This document shows positions 8,104 through 18,103 of a stretch of DNA of 64,000 bases, in pieces. Source of the stretch: Clostridiales bacterium (GTDB lineage: Bacteria > Bacillota > Clostridia > Lachnospirales > JAQSXR01). Position 1 is the first letter of the stretch; each line of letters starts with the position of its first letter. The notes beneath the pieces were generated by a model. It did no database searches. It saw only the letters and a list, made by a program, of their open reading frames with translations, and was not told the origin of the DNA. The stretch covers positions 1-64,000 of the forward strand of contig JAQSXR010000015.1 of NCBI GenBank assembly GCA_029256575.1. The letters are read 5' to 3'. The position numbers and the translations under genes were made by a program.

Positions 8104-8888
8104 CTAATAATCACTACTCACTGCTACAATTTTCCACTTCACTTCCAGCCTTTCCTCATCAAACAAAACAATCTCCTCCACAAAAGTATCCACAATCTCC
8201 TTCGTCAATTACATCAACTTAATCCGTCTATCTAACATCTCTAGTCCTGCTGCCTTCGGCTCATCCATGTTTGAAATCTGTCTCACTGCAACCTGCTATT
8301 TGTCAATATTCTCCTGGATTTTCTCCATCATCTGCTCATACATTTTCTTCTGCTCCAGATAGGTGTCTTTATCTGTAACTTCCAAATTATATACTTCATA
8401 ACTGGCACGGAGATCTGTTGCAATAACGTCATTGTGTGTTCCATATCAAACAGATGTTTTTCTGCCGTAGCCAGTAGCTCTTTATTCTTAGCCCACTGTA
8501 CATCAATCACAGTTCTGGAATCCACCAGTGCATCCGCATATAAATTCATCGGAATCAAAATGGTCATTGACTGAAATAAACTGGATTCCCAGAAAGGGCA
8601 GAATCGTCTCAATATAATTGACTGACTCAATATAGGTTCTTCCAAATCTAGACAAGTCCTTTACAATAATACAGTTGATTTTCCCTGCCGTGGTATCTTC
8701 CATCATCTGCTGAAAAGTCGGTCTGTCTGCTTGTCCCAGATACCCCGTTATCAATATACTCAAATGTTTCCGTAAATTCTGGTTTATCCTTTATATAGTC
8801 ACGCATGATGGAAAGCTGATATGCGTCCGATGGCTTCATCTTCAATTCCACAGATAATCTGGCATAAATGGCAGTCCGAAAAGTTCTT
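8104..8888 (-). pseudogene. Large serine recombinase (TnpX/TndX type), broken remnant
   Basis: The catalytic start is readable at 8888-8850 (TFRTAIYARLSVE, with the serine in ARLS). It continues in other frames as FTETFEYIDNGVSGT, then KINCIIVKDLSRFGRTYIES and FISVNDHFDSDE. After that the recombinase/zinc-ribbon core is missing. The C-terminus returns as VEEIVLF-type DEERLEVKWKIVAVSSDY and ends at a TAG at 8104. At least three frame changes and in-frame stops are present. The remnant abuts the KAP fragment on its 5' side and the ABC-3C operon on its 3' side. Confidence 0.85.
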
Positions 8889-8892
8889 GTTT

Positions 8893-9190
8893 CTACACTG
8901 TTTTTGTTATCTCTTCAACTTTTGACACATCCTTCACTTTTTGTTTTAGTTTACTCACAATACTGTTAATAAATGATGTATATAGATTATCAGACATTTT
9001 AAATTGTGAATATTGCCATGTATTAAAATAAATTGTCGTTATGTTATTAATCTCTTCTAAGTCTTTCAACATAGCATTTAAAAATGAGGTTTTTCCCGTT
9101 CCACAATCCCCTTGCAATGCTATCGACATAGATGTTGGACATTCCGCCAATTTTTTGACAAGGTGTATCAGTTACTCCCATTATCTTCAT
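8893..9190 (-). pseudogene. KAP-family P-loop NTPase, truncated and frameshifted
   Basis: From the ATG at 9190 (AGAGG upstream) the frame reads MKIMGVTDTP. A one-base loss near 9170 shifts it to LVKKLAECPTSMSIALQGDC, followed by the Walker A part GTGKTSF. The signature IYFNTWQYSQF identifies the KAP family. The gene stops after about 100 residues at a TAG directly beside the serine recombinase remnant, while intact KAP NTPases are several hundred residues. KAP proteins occur in defence and plasmid-maintenance contexts. Confidence 0.8.
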
Positions 9191-9460
9191 GTATGTTTCC
9201 TCTTTCCATCTTAACTTTTTTATTTAATAAAAAACACATTATTAGCACATTTGCAAACACGTCTTTACTGTAACAATCTCATCCAATAAATTCTTTTTTC
9301 ATCAACCTTCCAATCACGATAAAAGAACTTACACAACATTTATTGTTTCTCCATGAATTATGTGCGCATTCTCGTGAAATAAGGTAATCAAAACTTTTTC
9401 TAATTGTCATGCATAGAACAAGTTATAATTTTATAACATGGTACTCTAATCTACTTCTCA

Positions 9461-12400
9461 TTACCACACTGAAACATCGATCTCGCTTAACAATAATTCA
9501 ATAACATCCTTTGCAAAAATTCTCTGCAATCTACTATGATGTAACTGATTATAATAATTTCTTAAGCAGTTATAGCAAGATGTCTTTTCATCGCAACACT
9601 GCTGCGACACTTTGTTATTAGCTGCTCGAAGAGAATTAACAATTGCTTTTCTATCCACAAGTCTTTTTACATGGCCAGCTCCACCTGGAACATTATCGTA
9701 AAGCAAAATATCATAACTATGCTCTTCCAAATTTAATTCCAATATACCATCAATATCATTTCGTTCTATATTAAGTGAATTACTAATACCCTCCAAAAAT
9801 GCATACATAAATGATAGAGCTCGTGAATAACTTATTTTATCCATTGATTCAAGTAATGGAATAGTAAATCGTGCCACATCTGTCTGGAATCGATGTCCTA
9901 ATTTCAACTGTTCAAGATCTTCATTTATACAGTCATATTGTCTAAAATTCTTATGCTTCTTAAGAATTTTTGGAATCATAACTCTTCTTTTTATGATATC
10001 GCTATATCCACAAACCGGACACATATAAAAGCCAGCTCGATTTATAACCAAAAGCTCGTCTTCCGTACTTGTTTCAACAACAATACCCTTTCCCACTTCA
10101 AGATGATTTTCATCCTTTATACCACCACCAAGATATGAAACTTCACCTGAGTAAGAACGTTTGGGCTTCATTCGAGTACTTTCCATTGTAATACCGGTCT
10201 TAAATCCATTAGTAGGTTCAATAAAGTATTCTGACTGCTCTACTGAGATAGTCTTTCCGCAATATTTACATTCACTAGTTGTTCTTGTGCTGACATATAC
10301 ATTAATCTTCTTACAATTAGAGCATGTACAAAAGTAATGCCGTGGAAACTGTGCCGCATTTGGTAATGAAATATACTTTGATGTGTACTTCTTGCCATCC
10401 ACAATAACTTCTGAGTCCGGTGCATATTCCGATAAGGCAATCTTTAAATCACGATTTAAATCATATCTGTTATCCAGAACTCCCTCTTTGTAAATCTGTA
10501 GCTCAACCACGTCAACCGGAAATCCATATTTAGGAATCACACAATATTTTGATAGCGATTCAATAACCTTCTTCTTATGGAGATTTTCTATTTGCTTCGT
10601 GTAATAATCAGCTTCTTTATATTTCTCCTCTATTAAGGCATTATTCTTAGCCTCTGAATATTCTTTAGCAATATTTTGTATGCTCTCAACAAAATGATCC
10701 ATTTTCTCGTCATTTCCATTGATTTCGTCAAACCATTTGAAATCATGGTATTCTGCATAAACACTTTCTGGTAGAATTTTATTCTTAATATAGTAGTTCA
10801 AATTTTCTGGATGACTAGCCACATATTCTTTGAATTTTTTAACTCCATCTTCGAAAACAAGTGCATCAATTGTCTTGAAATAACTTGGATTCTGTCTAAA
10901 GAAAAATCCTAAACAGGTCGCCATCAAATGACGTACTATAATTTTTTTATTCAATACATTAAAATATGGTGGTGTAATAAACCCTGAGATCATTTTCTCT
11001 GGGGACATGAAATATGTATAGTCATGTGATCCAATACCACAATAGGTGAGAATGTATGCCGCACAATCTTTTCTTCTTCCTGCACGACCTGCTCTCTGTA
11101 CATAATTTGCAGGTGTGGGGGGAACATTTCTCATTAATACTGTTTCTAAATCACCAATATCTATACCCATTTCAAATGTAGTCGAACAGCTCAAAATATT
11201 GATTTTCTTATTCTTGAAATCAAGCTGATACTTCTTTGCTGTTTTTCTGTCCAATTGAGCTGTATGTTCTTTAACGACAATACTCTCAATTTTCTTATAT
11301 TTGTATTGCTCTCTATAGTAATTAGATGCTAGAACAATATCTGGATCAATTTCACTTAAAGTGCCCTCACACTTATCCTGAACACATTCGCTATGCACGT
11401 TATAAGGCGTTAATCTTCCACACTTAGAACACTGATAATATTTTGAATTTCTGTAGTTTTTTACAATATATCTGCTGACATCTATCTGATATTCATCCTT
11501 AGTGTCATGCTTTTTTAGTAACCCACTTTGAACAGATAGATTATTAAAAATAACATCCAAAATCGCTTTTGCTTCTTGCTCATCGCAACCACAGACTTTT
11601 TTTATATATCTTACAACCATATTATCTTTGCTTTTTACAGGCAGAAAACTTCGGACGTTTTTAATCATTTTGGGGCCATTAAACATAATAAAGTTGTCAA
11701 ATCTTCTATATTCCAAGTGTTCTATCTTTTCATCTGGAGTCAAGGTGGATTTTACATAGTTTATAGCAGGAGTAACTTTAAATACCCCAAATACTACCTG
11801 CATGATTGTTCCCAAATCAGACTTAGTAATATTATACTTACCAAAAGCTTCTTCTACCTCTTCTTCATCAATGTTATTCATAATATCTGTGAGATCCAGA
11901 TCAAAATAGTAAAGCCCCAAACCCTCTCCATCATAAGCACCATCAACCCGGAGTAAATCCACAAGTAATGCAATCCATGCATTTTTATGTGCTGTTAAAT
12001 TATTAGCAAATAAATCTTTTGTTTTAATAATTGCTGTTAGGAAAGCTGCTAACTCATCTACAGATATATCTCTATAATTTTCATCCTCAATAATTTTCCA
12101 AATCAGACGTTTTTGAAGCATTCTTACATGATTAGAATCTAGAAATGCGGCTGCGAAACTTGCCTGCTGTCTGCTATCAGAAAATGACAAAAACTGTTTA
12201 ATCTTTGTATGTACAATCGGAGTCTCACTTTTGGTTTTCATTTTAAGAGACAGTTTTCCATGATTCTTTTTTTCGTTATCACCTTCATCAATGGCCTCTA
12301 ATAAAATCTGAGCAATTAAAGAGGTTCCTTCATCTTTACCAAGACTTAGACTCTTGACTACACCTGACTTACCTTTGTGACCGCAGCATGGACACTGATT

Positions 12401-14161
12401 AATATTATTAAAAGCAGACTCTTCTTCATCCCTAACCTGTTCAACTCTGTAGATAATGAATTGATATATATCACCACATTCACACTTCTTTGCATTCAAG
12501 TTTTGAGAATGATGAATGGAACCACATTTCGAACAAACATTAAATTCTCCCAGAGCAGACGTATCTATTTCTTCCTCATTTACCGAATTTTCCATAAGAA
12601 AATAATCAACTTTTACAAATTCATTATTACCATAATTTTCATATATATCGACTTCTTTATTCTGAAACAGATAATCTAATTGATTGGATTCATTATGTTG
12701 AATTTTGCCAATTATATAAGGGGAACTACAATACCTGCAGTTACCAACTTCAAAAGCTTTAAATTCACCTATCATATTTGTCTTTGTAAGGCTTAATCGA
12801 GGTTCTTTACCATATGCAATATATGCTCCAGACAACGGTCTAACAAAGTTATGATATTTCAAATCAAAAAGTCCAATGCCATTCTTTTCAGCGAGATTAA
12901 TCAAATCTATTAATGTTATCAGTTGTTCATCTGACAGCGTAGATCCAAGCTTCTCATGAATATCTCTAAAGTTCATGCTACCATCTTTTAATATGTTGTA
13001 AATTCCAAAAACATTTTTATCTCCTGTAAGTAGTTCATATAAACAAGTACGAATATCAATATCCGTAATATTAGTGTATTTAGAACAAGTCTGCTTAACA
13101 GAATCTAAATCCGTAATATTTTCTTTCATCTTCAAATAGTCGATTCCATCAACTCTGTATTGAAAGTTTGTAGCCTGCAATGGAATTCTTTTTGAAAATA
13201 TAATGTCATCAACATCAAATGTAGCTGATGTAAGATTTCTTGCAAAATCCACAATTCCTTTCTCGGATTTTCCTTGCTCACCTAAAGTAGCGCTAGTAAG
13301 AATGAATTTCGGTTTTATATCTGCCAAACCTGTAAGTCTACGCATCAAAAGAGAAAGTTCTATACCTAATGAACCATAATATGAGTGAGCTTCATCCAAT
13401 ACAACATATTTCCAATTAGCTAATTTACTCATTGTAAAAATTGAATAATCATTTGGTCTGATCAGCAAATACTCCAACATCGAATAATTGGTAAACAATA
13501 AATGTGGTGGATTCTCCCTTATTTCCTCTCTTGACACAAGCTCATTTTCTGGAATGGATGTATCATCCTCTTCACCATATTTTTTTCTATAATTTTTCGG
13601 AACAGACTCAGCTGTCTCACCTGTAAAAAAGCCGTATGTAATATCTGGGCACTTGTTCAAAATCTTCCTAACGCGATCCATCTGATCATTAACCAGCGCA
13701 TTCATAGGATATAGGAATATAGCACGAATTCCTATTTCATGATTCCCTTTCTCCACATCACTCATCAACTCATTCATGATAGGATAAAGGAAACTCTCTG
13801 TTTTACCGGAACCCGTACCTGTTGTTATAATTGCACTTCTCCCGGCACCAATTCGACGGATTGATTCCTCCTGGTGAGAATACAAAGGACGATCGAAATT
13901 GATATCTCCTAATCTTGAGAATGATCGGCATACTGCACCCTCATCCATCAATTCATTAAGACATTTCCCCCTTTGAAAAGGCAAGTTAAGATCTACATAT
14001 GGTCCCTTAAAAAGTACCTCTCTGTTAAGTTGCTCTTCAAAAAGTTTTTGTAACTTTCCATTTCCAAATTGGAAAGATGACCTTAAATATTCTTTGTACC
14101 TATCGTTTATGTACTTTGATCTTTCAATGGAATTTAATTTATTCAACTGTCTCAACTCCAT
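9461..14161 (-). CDS. Large DEAD/DEAH-box helicase with DUF1998-type C-terminus (Druantia DruE-like)
   Basis: 1566 aa. Helicase motifs are readable: TGTGSGKTESFLYPI (motif I, about residue 115), a DEAH box in VVLDEAHSYYG (~256), TSATLG (III), and later STTFEMGIDIGDLETVL with QRAGRAGRRKDCAAYILTY (V-VI). Zinc-ribbon Cys pairs occur around 480-600, 930 and 1310-1330 (CSNCKK, CKYCG). The C-terminus is of the DUF1998 type: DNVPGGAGHVKRLV and CYNCLRNYYNQLHHSRLQR. Its start lies inside the upstream 1071-aa gene (23-base overlap). A DUF1998 helicase of this size paired with one large protein of unknown function resembles Druantia type III (druH-druE). MrfA/DrmA-type helicases are alternatives. Confidence 0.75.
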   Translation of the reverse strand: MELRQLNKLNSIERSKYINDRYKEYLRSSFQFGNGKLQKLFEEQLNREVLFKGPYVDLNLPFQRGKCLNELMDEGAVCRSFSRLGDINFDRPLYSHQEESIRRIGAGRSAIITTGTGSGKTESFLYPIMNELMSDVEKGNHEIGIRAIFLYPMNALVNDQMDRVRKILNKCPDITYGFFTGETAESVPKNYRKKYGEEDDTSIPENELVSREEIRENPPHLLFTNYSMLEYLLIRPNDYSIFTMSKLANWKYVVLDEAHSYYGSLGIELSLLMRRLTGLADIKPKFILTSATLGEQGKSEKGIVDFARNLTSATFDVDDIIFSKRIPLQATNFQYRVDGIDYLKMKENITDLDSVKQTCSKYTNITDIDIRTCLYELLTGDKNVFGIYNILKDGSMNFRDIHEKLGSTLSDEQLITLIDLINLAEKNGIGLFDLKYHNFVRPLSGAYIAYGKEPRLSLTKTNMIGEFKAFEVGNCRYCSSPYIIGKIQHNESNQLDYLFQNKEVDIYENYGNNEFVKVDYFLMENSVNEEEIDTSALGEFNVCSKCGSIHHSQNLNAKKCECGDIYQFIIYRVEQVRDEEESAFNNINQCPCCGHKGKSGVVKSLSLGKDEGTSLIAQILLEAIDEGDNEKKNHGKLSLKMKTKSETPIVHTKIKQFLSFSDSRQQASFAAAFLDSNHVRMLQKRLIWKIIEDENYRDISVDELAAFLTAIIKTKDLFANNLTAHKNAWIALLVDLLRVDGAYDGEGLGLYYFDLDLTDIMNNIDEEEVEEAFGKYNITKSDLGTIMQVVFGVFKVTPAINYVKSTLTPDEKIEHLEYRRFDNFIMFNGPKMIKNVRSFLPVKSKDNMVVRYIKKVCGCDEQEAKAILDVIFNNLSVQSGLLKKHDTKDEYQIDVSRYIVKNYRNSKYYQCSKCGRLTPYNVHSECVQDKCEGTLSEIDPDIVLASNYYREQYKYKKIESIVVKEHTAQLDRKTAKKYQLDFKNKKINILSCSTTFEMGIDIGDLETVLMRNVPPTPANYVQRAGRAGRRKDCAAYILTYCGIGSHDYTYFMSPEKMISGFITPPYFNVLNKKIIVRHLMATCLGFFFRQNPSYFKTIDALVFEDGVKKFKEYVASHPENLNYYIKNKILPESVYAEYHDFKWFDEINGNDEKMDHFVESIQNIAKEYSEAKNNALIEEKYKEADYYTKQIENLHKKKVIESLSKYCVIPKYGFPVDVVELQIYKEGVLDNRYDLNRDLKIALSEYAPDSEVIVDGKKYTSKYISLPNAAQFPRHYFCTCSNCKKINVYVSTRTTSECKYCGKTISVEQSEYFIEPTNGFKTGITMESTRMKPKRSYSGEVSYLGGGIKDENHLEVGKGIVVETSTEDELLVINRAGFYMCPVCGYSDIIKRRVMIPKILKKHKNFRQYDCINEDLEQLKLGHRFQTDVARFTIPLLESMDKISYSRALSFMYAFLEGISNSLNIERNDIDGILELNLEEHSYDILLYDNVPGGAGHVKRLVDRKAIVNSLRAANNKVSQQCCDEKTSCYNCLRNYYNQLHHSRLQRIFAKDVIELLLSEIDVSVW

Positions 14162-17100
14162 TCATCTCTATTGTGTACAAAAAAATATCTGTTGCAGAAT
14201 CATCGTTTAATGTATTTTTAATACCATGATGCTCAAAATCAAGAAAAAGACCATCTCCATCTTTTGTGATCGATAACTCAATAATATTTTCAATGACATC
14301 ACTACAGATCTCAATAGATACTGGATTTATTGCTGTTAGCAGGTAATTTCCTTTTAATGTCTTTGTATATAATTCACCAATATATAGATCATCATCTTCC
14401 TTACTGATAAAAGTCAAATAGCTTTTATTAAAGTAATGACTTTTACGTATAAATTCTCCCCGAACAACCTGATCATAATATACTTTATTAATCTTAAATG
14501 TACGTGTGATAAAATCATCCCAGGCATAGAATACCTTGAAGTACTGTTTCATAAGCCGTTCTTTTTTAAGGGAAAGGCCCTTCTCTTTTTCATAAATACA
14601 AATATTATATTTTTCAAAAGATGTTAATCCATGAACACTAATCGTGATTTCATTTTCCAATATTTCACTCTTATAAACCTGTCCTCCACAGGAATCGCAA
14701 ATCGTCAAAAAGACTTTTCCCTTGCCATAATAATATGGTGTTACATCCAAAATTTTTGTAACAGGATCAAATACCAGCTCCGTTTCGCTATCATCCAGAA
14801 TGCACCGGTTATAGCAAAATATTGATTTCTTCCTAACCCCATCTTGCATAAATATCAGCATGACATAATCGTAAGATATTTTGTAAGACATAAGGAATCC
14901 AATTGACACCTGTTGAAATACGCCTTTATTTTTTAGCTTAAGCACCTCATCCAAGGACTCTCCTGTGCTAGCGTATACCTTCATTTCATTTACATCAGTT
15001 CCATAAATATCAAGTAAACTTTCCTGAGTAATATCGCCAATCCATAATATCTGATTCAGCAGCATCCATGATGATCCAGAAATCCGGTAAATATCAAAAT
15101 TGAATGGTATGCAATATCTAAATATCTTTCCATTGTATTCAACTTCAATCCAGTCCTCAGAAAACTCACTTACACTGATTTCTGTATTAATAGTAGTAGA
15201 ACATAGATCAGTTTTTACGGTGACCATATACCTCTCATCATTTATCTTCAAAGTATTAACTTCAAGTGACGGATCCAATGCCAGATTAAATGACATAATC
15301 TTCATACGCTTACCATTGGTGAGTTGATATACCACAATAGAATGCACCCCCGGCTGCTCTAGTTCAAGATAAACGACATATTTATTGACGCTTTCTCTTT
15401 CCGTAATTGTATATTTACAATCAATCAGTCTATGTGCATTACCATTGATCACAATTTCATAACTGGCTGATATTTTATCAGTTTCAAATACAATGAATTT
15501 CACTTGCTTATATACACGTATTTTAGCATCCGATACCCAGTCTATAAGGTAGTGATTTTCATATTCATCTCCAAATACGCCTGGTTTAATCAATGATGAA
15601 AAATTGAACACTGTATCTTCAATCATATATGTAGCACCCAGCTTTATATTAAGCGATGCAAGATTGTAAGTGGCAGAACTATAAAATAGTTTCAGCTGTT
15701 TATGCTCATTTATATAGCAAAATACCGCTGTCCCAGAGTAGTCACTGTTATTCTTAATTTCGTTACCATTTGTTTCAAATACAATAAATTTTCTATGCAG
15801 CTTTTCCCTGCTATCGTAAATAACTTCTTTGCCTGCCATTAACTTATAGGTAACCATTCCTAACGGGTTATCAATTTCAATTTGATCTATACTTACCTGA
15901 TATCCACCGATGATCTCTCGGATATCTGGCTCGTTATTTATGTAGATCTCATCCCCACCATTAATCACGACAACCCAAATATCCCAATAATTATATTCCG
16001 ATTTCACCTTATGCACTGGCGGAAAAATATATACCTTATTATCTTTAAGTACATACTTTGGCTCCCAGCGAGAGCGAATCTCAGAACGTGACCTACAATA
16101 ATTGCTATCAGGTGTATCATATTTCAAAGTTTCGATCCAGCCTTCATATCCAGTCTTCAAATATGGATTAAATATTTTTAATTCCTTATTCCATATCCGT
16201 ATATCTATCAGCTTTACAACGATGATACTGAGCTTAATAACAGTATCAATATAATTACCATTTGCAATTAACTGCTTAGTAGATCTGATTAGCTTATAAA
16301 TTTTCTTTGTTACATTCAGCTTTACATCATCACCTTCAGATATCATGTTTGTTCGCAATCCCTCGTAAACAAATTGAAACTCATCATAGAGATTATCCTC
16401 TAAAGCATATTCGAAGTTTAACTTATAGATGTCGTATATAAATTCAAAAAATGCTGGCAGGAAATGACTTGGCACAATCGCATTTGATAAAACTACATTG
16501 ATAATACGTGTTCTGCTAGTCCTGGTCTCTTCACCAGTTCTATATCGATTTAAAATAGTTCTAATGAGCCCTTCTATCTTTTGTTCTGGATAGCAAAGAT
16601 ACAAATTTGAATAGATTTTTTCTACATTTTCATAATAGTTTCCATCATATTTCAACATGGCAATTAACACCAACGAAATAAAAACAACCTCTACGTCACT
16701 TACATAACTTCCTGTATAAGAATCTAAAGTTTTTCTAAGCTGGGATGCTGCAAGCTTGTGAATTTCTTCAATTGCACCTTCATTATCCAGTATATCTATC
16801 AACTCAATACCTATATACTTCCGGGCCTTTACTAGCTTTCGTAAATATTCCAATTTAGTTTCAAATTGAGAACCACTTATTCGAGCAGACAGCATTTGCA
16901 ACAACTGTTCTTGCTCTGATTCTGTCACAATTCCATCCATCAAGATAACGTCCACTATTTTACAAAGAGCTTCACTTGGTTTGTGCCCTCTGATATCTTC
17001 ACCATAAACATTTATCCAGGCATTAAGACGATATATTTCTTGTTTATTTATTTCACCATCACAAATGATGCCTTCAATAATACCATTAAGCTCGTATATC

Positions 17101-17354
17101 TTTGCAGTATCATCGACAGTTTCTTTCAGAAATTTCTCGGAATGCAGGAGCATCAATTCACGTTCATCATTAGTTATGATACTATCCTTAAGCACCTTAT
17201 CCACAAACCTAATCAACTCTACGCATCGAGCTTCATAGGCAAGGTTGCGATTCTTATCAACCCAGGATTGAAGGCGCACTACTTCCCTTCTATTTATAAT
17301 GCCATCAAAATTAATACCTTTTATAATACCTATCAGTTCATTAATATTGTGCAC
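14139..17354 (-). CDS. Large protein with TerB-like N-terminal repeats, partner of the DUF1998 helicase (DruH-like candidate)
   Basis: 1071 aa, starting at a GTG behind a G-run. The first 160 residues contain two similar ~80-residue helical units: NELIGIIKGINFDGIINRRE and NGIIEGIICDGEINKQE, each followed by VRLQSWV or YRLNAWI. The DG...I...E pattern is typical of TerB/co-chaperone-like repeats. The rest is a long unrecognised region with many beta-like segments, possibly Ig- or propeller-like modules. No catalytic motif was found. It overlaps the helicase gene by 23 bases, so the two are translated together. By position it corresponds to DruH of Druantia III; that name is not claimed from sequence similarity. 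Confidence 0.65.
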   Translation of the reverse strand: MHNINELIGIIKGINFDGIINRREVVRLQSWVDKNRNLAYEARCVELIRFVDKVLKDSIITNDERELMLLHSEKFLKETVDDTAKIYELNGIIEGIICDGEINKQEIYRLNAWINVYGEDIRGHKPSEALCKIVDVILMDGIVTESEQEQLLQMLSARISGSQFETKLEYLRKLVKARKYIGIELIDILDNEGAIEEIHKLAASQLRKTLDSYTGSYVSDVEVVFISLVLIAMLKYDGNYYENVEKIYSNLYLCYPEQKIEGLIRTILNRYRTGEETRTSRTRIINVVLSNAIVPSHFLPAFFEFIYDIYKLNFEYALEDNLYDEFQFVYEGLRTNMISEGDDVKLNVTKKIYKLIRSTKQLIANGNYIDTVIKLSIIVVKLIDIRIWNKELKIFNPYLKTGYEGWIETLKYDTPDSNYCRSRSEIRSRWEPKYVLKDNKVYIFPPVHKVKSEYNYWDIWVVVINGGDEIYINNEPDIREIIGGYQVSIDQIEIDNPLGMVTYKLMAGKEVIYDSREKLHRKFIVFETNGNEIKNNSDYSGTAVFCYINEHKQLKLFYSSATYNLASLNIKLGATYMIEDTVFNFSSLIKPGVFGDEYENHYLIDWVSDAKIRVYKQVKFIVFETDKISASYEIVINGNAHRLIDCKYTITERESVNKYVVYLELEQPGVHSIVVYQLTNGKRMKIMSFNLALDPSLEVNTLKINDERYMVTVKTDLCSTTINTEISVSEFSEDWIEVEYNGKIFRYCIPFNFDIYRISGSSWMLLNQILWIGDITQESLLDIYGTDVNEMKVYASTGESLDEVLKLKNKGVFQQVSIGFLMSYKISYDYVMLIFMQDGVRKKSIFCYNRCILDDSETELVFDPVTKILDVTPYYYGKGKVFLTICDSCGGQVYKSEILENEITISVHGLTSFEKYNICIYEKEKGLSLKKERLMKQYFKVFYAWDDFITRTFKINKVYYDQVVRGEFIRKSHYFNKSYLTFISKEDDDLYIGELYTKTLKGNYLLTAINPVSIEICSDVIENIIELSITKDGDGLFLDFEHHGIKNTLNDDSATDIFLYTIEMNGVETVE

Positions 17355-17656
17355 TTCAACCGCCCCCCCATTTGTTTTATGTTTTTCTCATAAGATTTTT
17401 TTATAAACTGATCTTCGCTTTCCGCTATTGAATTATTCGTTCCTACCCCCTCAACTGCCACATTAGTCATATCCTTATCTATGATTAATTTCGAAAGTTT
17501 TTGTAACTAACAGCCATATTCATTTATCACGAATAAGTCTAGTTAATCATTACTTCAAATCAATTTTAAATTCAAATTATCAAATACTAAATTATCCTTG
17601 TATCCCCCCTTACCATAAGCTATACTTTCTATATCAAACAAAAATAGGAGTTTCTC
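17355..17656. other. Divergent promoter region between the Druantia-like genes and the NUDIX gene
   Basis: No gene was seen. It must carry the promoter of the minus-strand operon. A plus-strand promoter is recognisable at 17598-17626. Confidence 0.5.
17598..17626 (+). promoter_or_regulatory. Sigma-A-type promoter of the NUDIX gene
   Basis: TTGTAT (17598-17603), a 17-base spacer and TATACT (17621-17626) lie 31 bases upstream of the ATG at 17657. Confidence 0.6.
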
Positions 17657-18043
17657 ATGAAAACAATACAAGTTGCAGCTGCAATAATACTACAAGATAA
17701 TAAAGTGTTTACCACCCAGAGAGGCTATGGAGATTTTGAAGGCGGCTGGGAATTCCCTGGCGGTAAAATAGAACCAAATGAGCAACCGGAAGATGCTCTT
17801 ATTCGTGAAATTTACGAAGAACTAGCAACAGAAATTTCCGTAGATCGATTTATTACCACCGTAGAATATGATTATCCGACATTTCACCTAAGCATGCACT
17901 GTTACGTATGTTCTGTAAAAATGGGCAAGTTAACTTTACTAGAGCATAGTGATTCTAAATGGTTGGACAAATCCCAACTTGATTCTGTAGACTGGCTACC
18001 AGCTGATATAGAAGTAATAAATATACTTAAGCAGACATTATGA
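17657..18043 (+). CDS. NUDIX (deoxy)nucleoside triphosphate pyrophosphohydrolase, MutT-like
   Basis: 128 aa, the usual size for MutT-type enzymes. The Nudix box is complete: GGKIEPNEQPEDALIREIYE followed by ELATEI, matching G-x5-E-x7-R-E-x2-E-E-x-G/A-U. GGWEFPGG before it is the 8-oxo-dGTP-type signature. The start has AGGAG upstream. It is convergent with the PLD-helicase-DUF3427 gene, with only 60 bases between them. NUDIX genes are often seen beside such helicases in defence islands, so it may not be a housekeeping mutT. Confidence 0.85.
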   Translation: MKTIQVAAAIILQDNKVFTTQRGYGDFEGGWEFPGGKIEPNEQPEDALIREIYEELATEISVDRFITTVEYDYPTFHLSMHCYVCSVKMGKLTLLEHSDSKWLDKSQLDSVDWLPADIEVINILKQTL

Positions 18044-18103
18044 TTTCTACTATCTCAAATATTTTTATTACTTCCACATCTTTTTATAAATGCTTAACGC
18101 AAC

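Noticed and set aside
10240-10440. Separate small genes on other frames inside the large helicase and other long genes
   Set aside because: They lack ribosome binding sites and family features and lie wholly within well-supported genes, so they are shadow frames.
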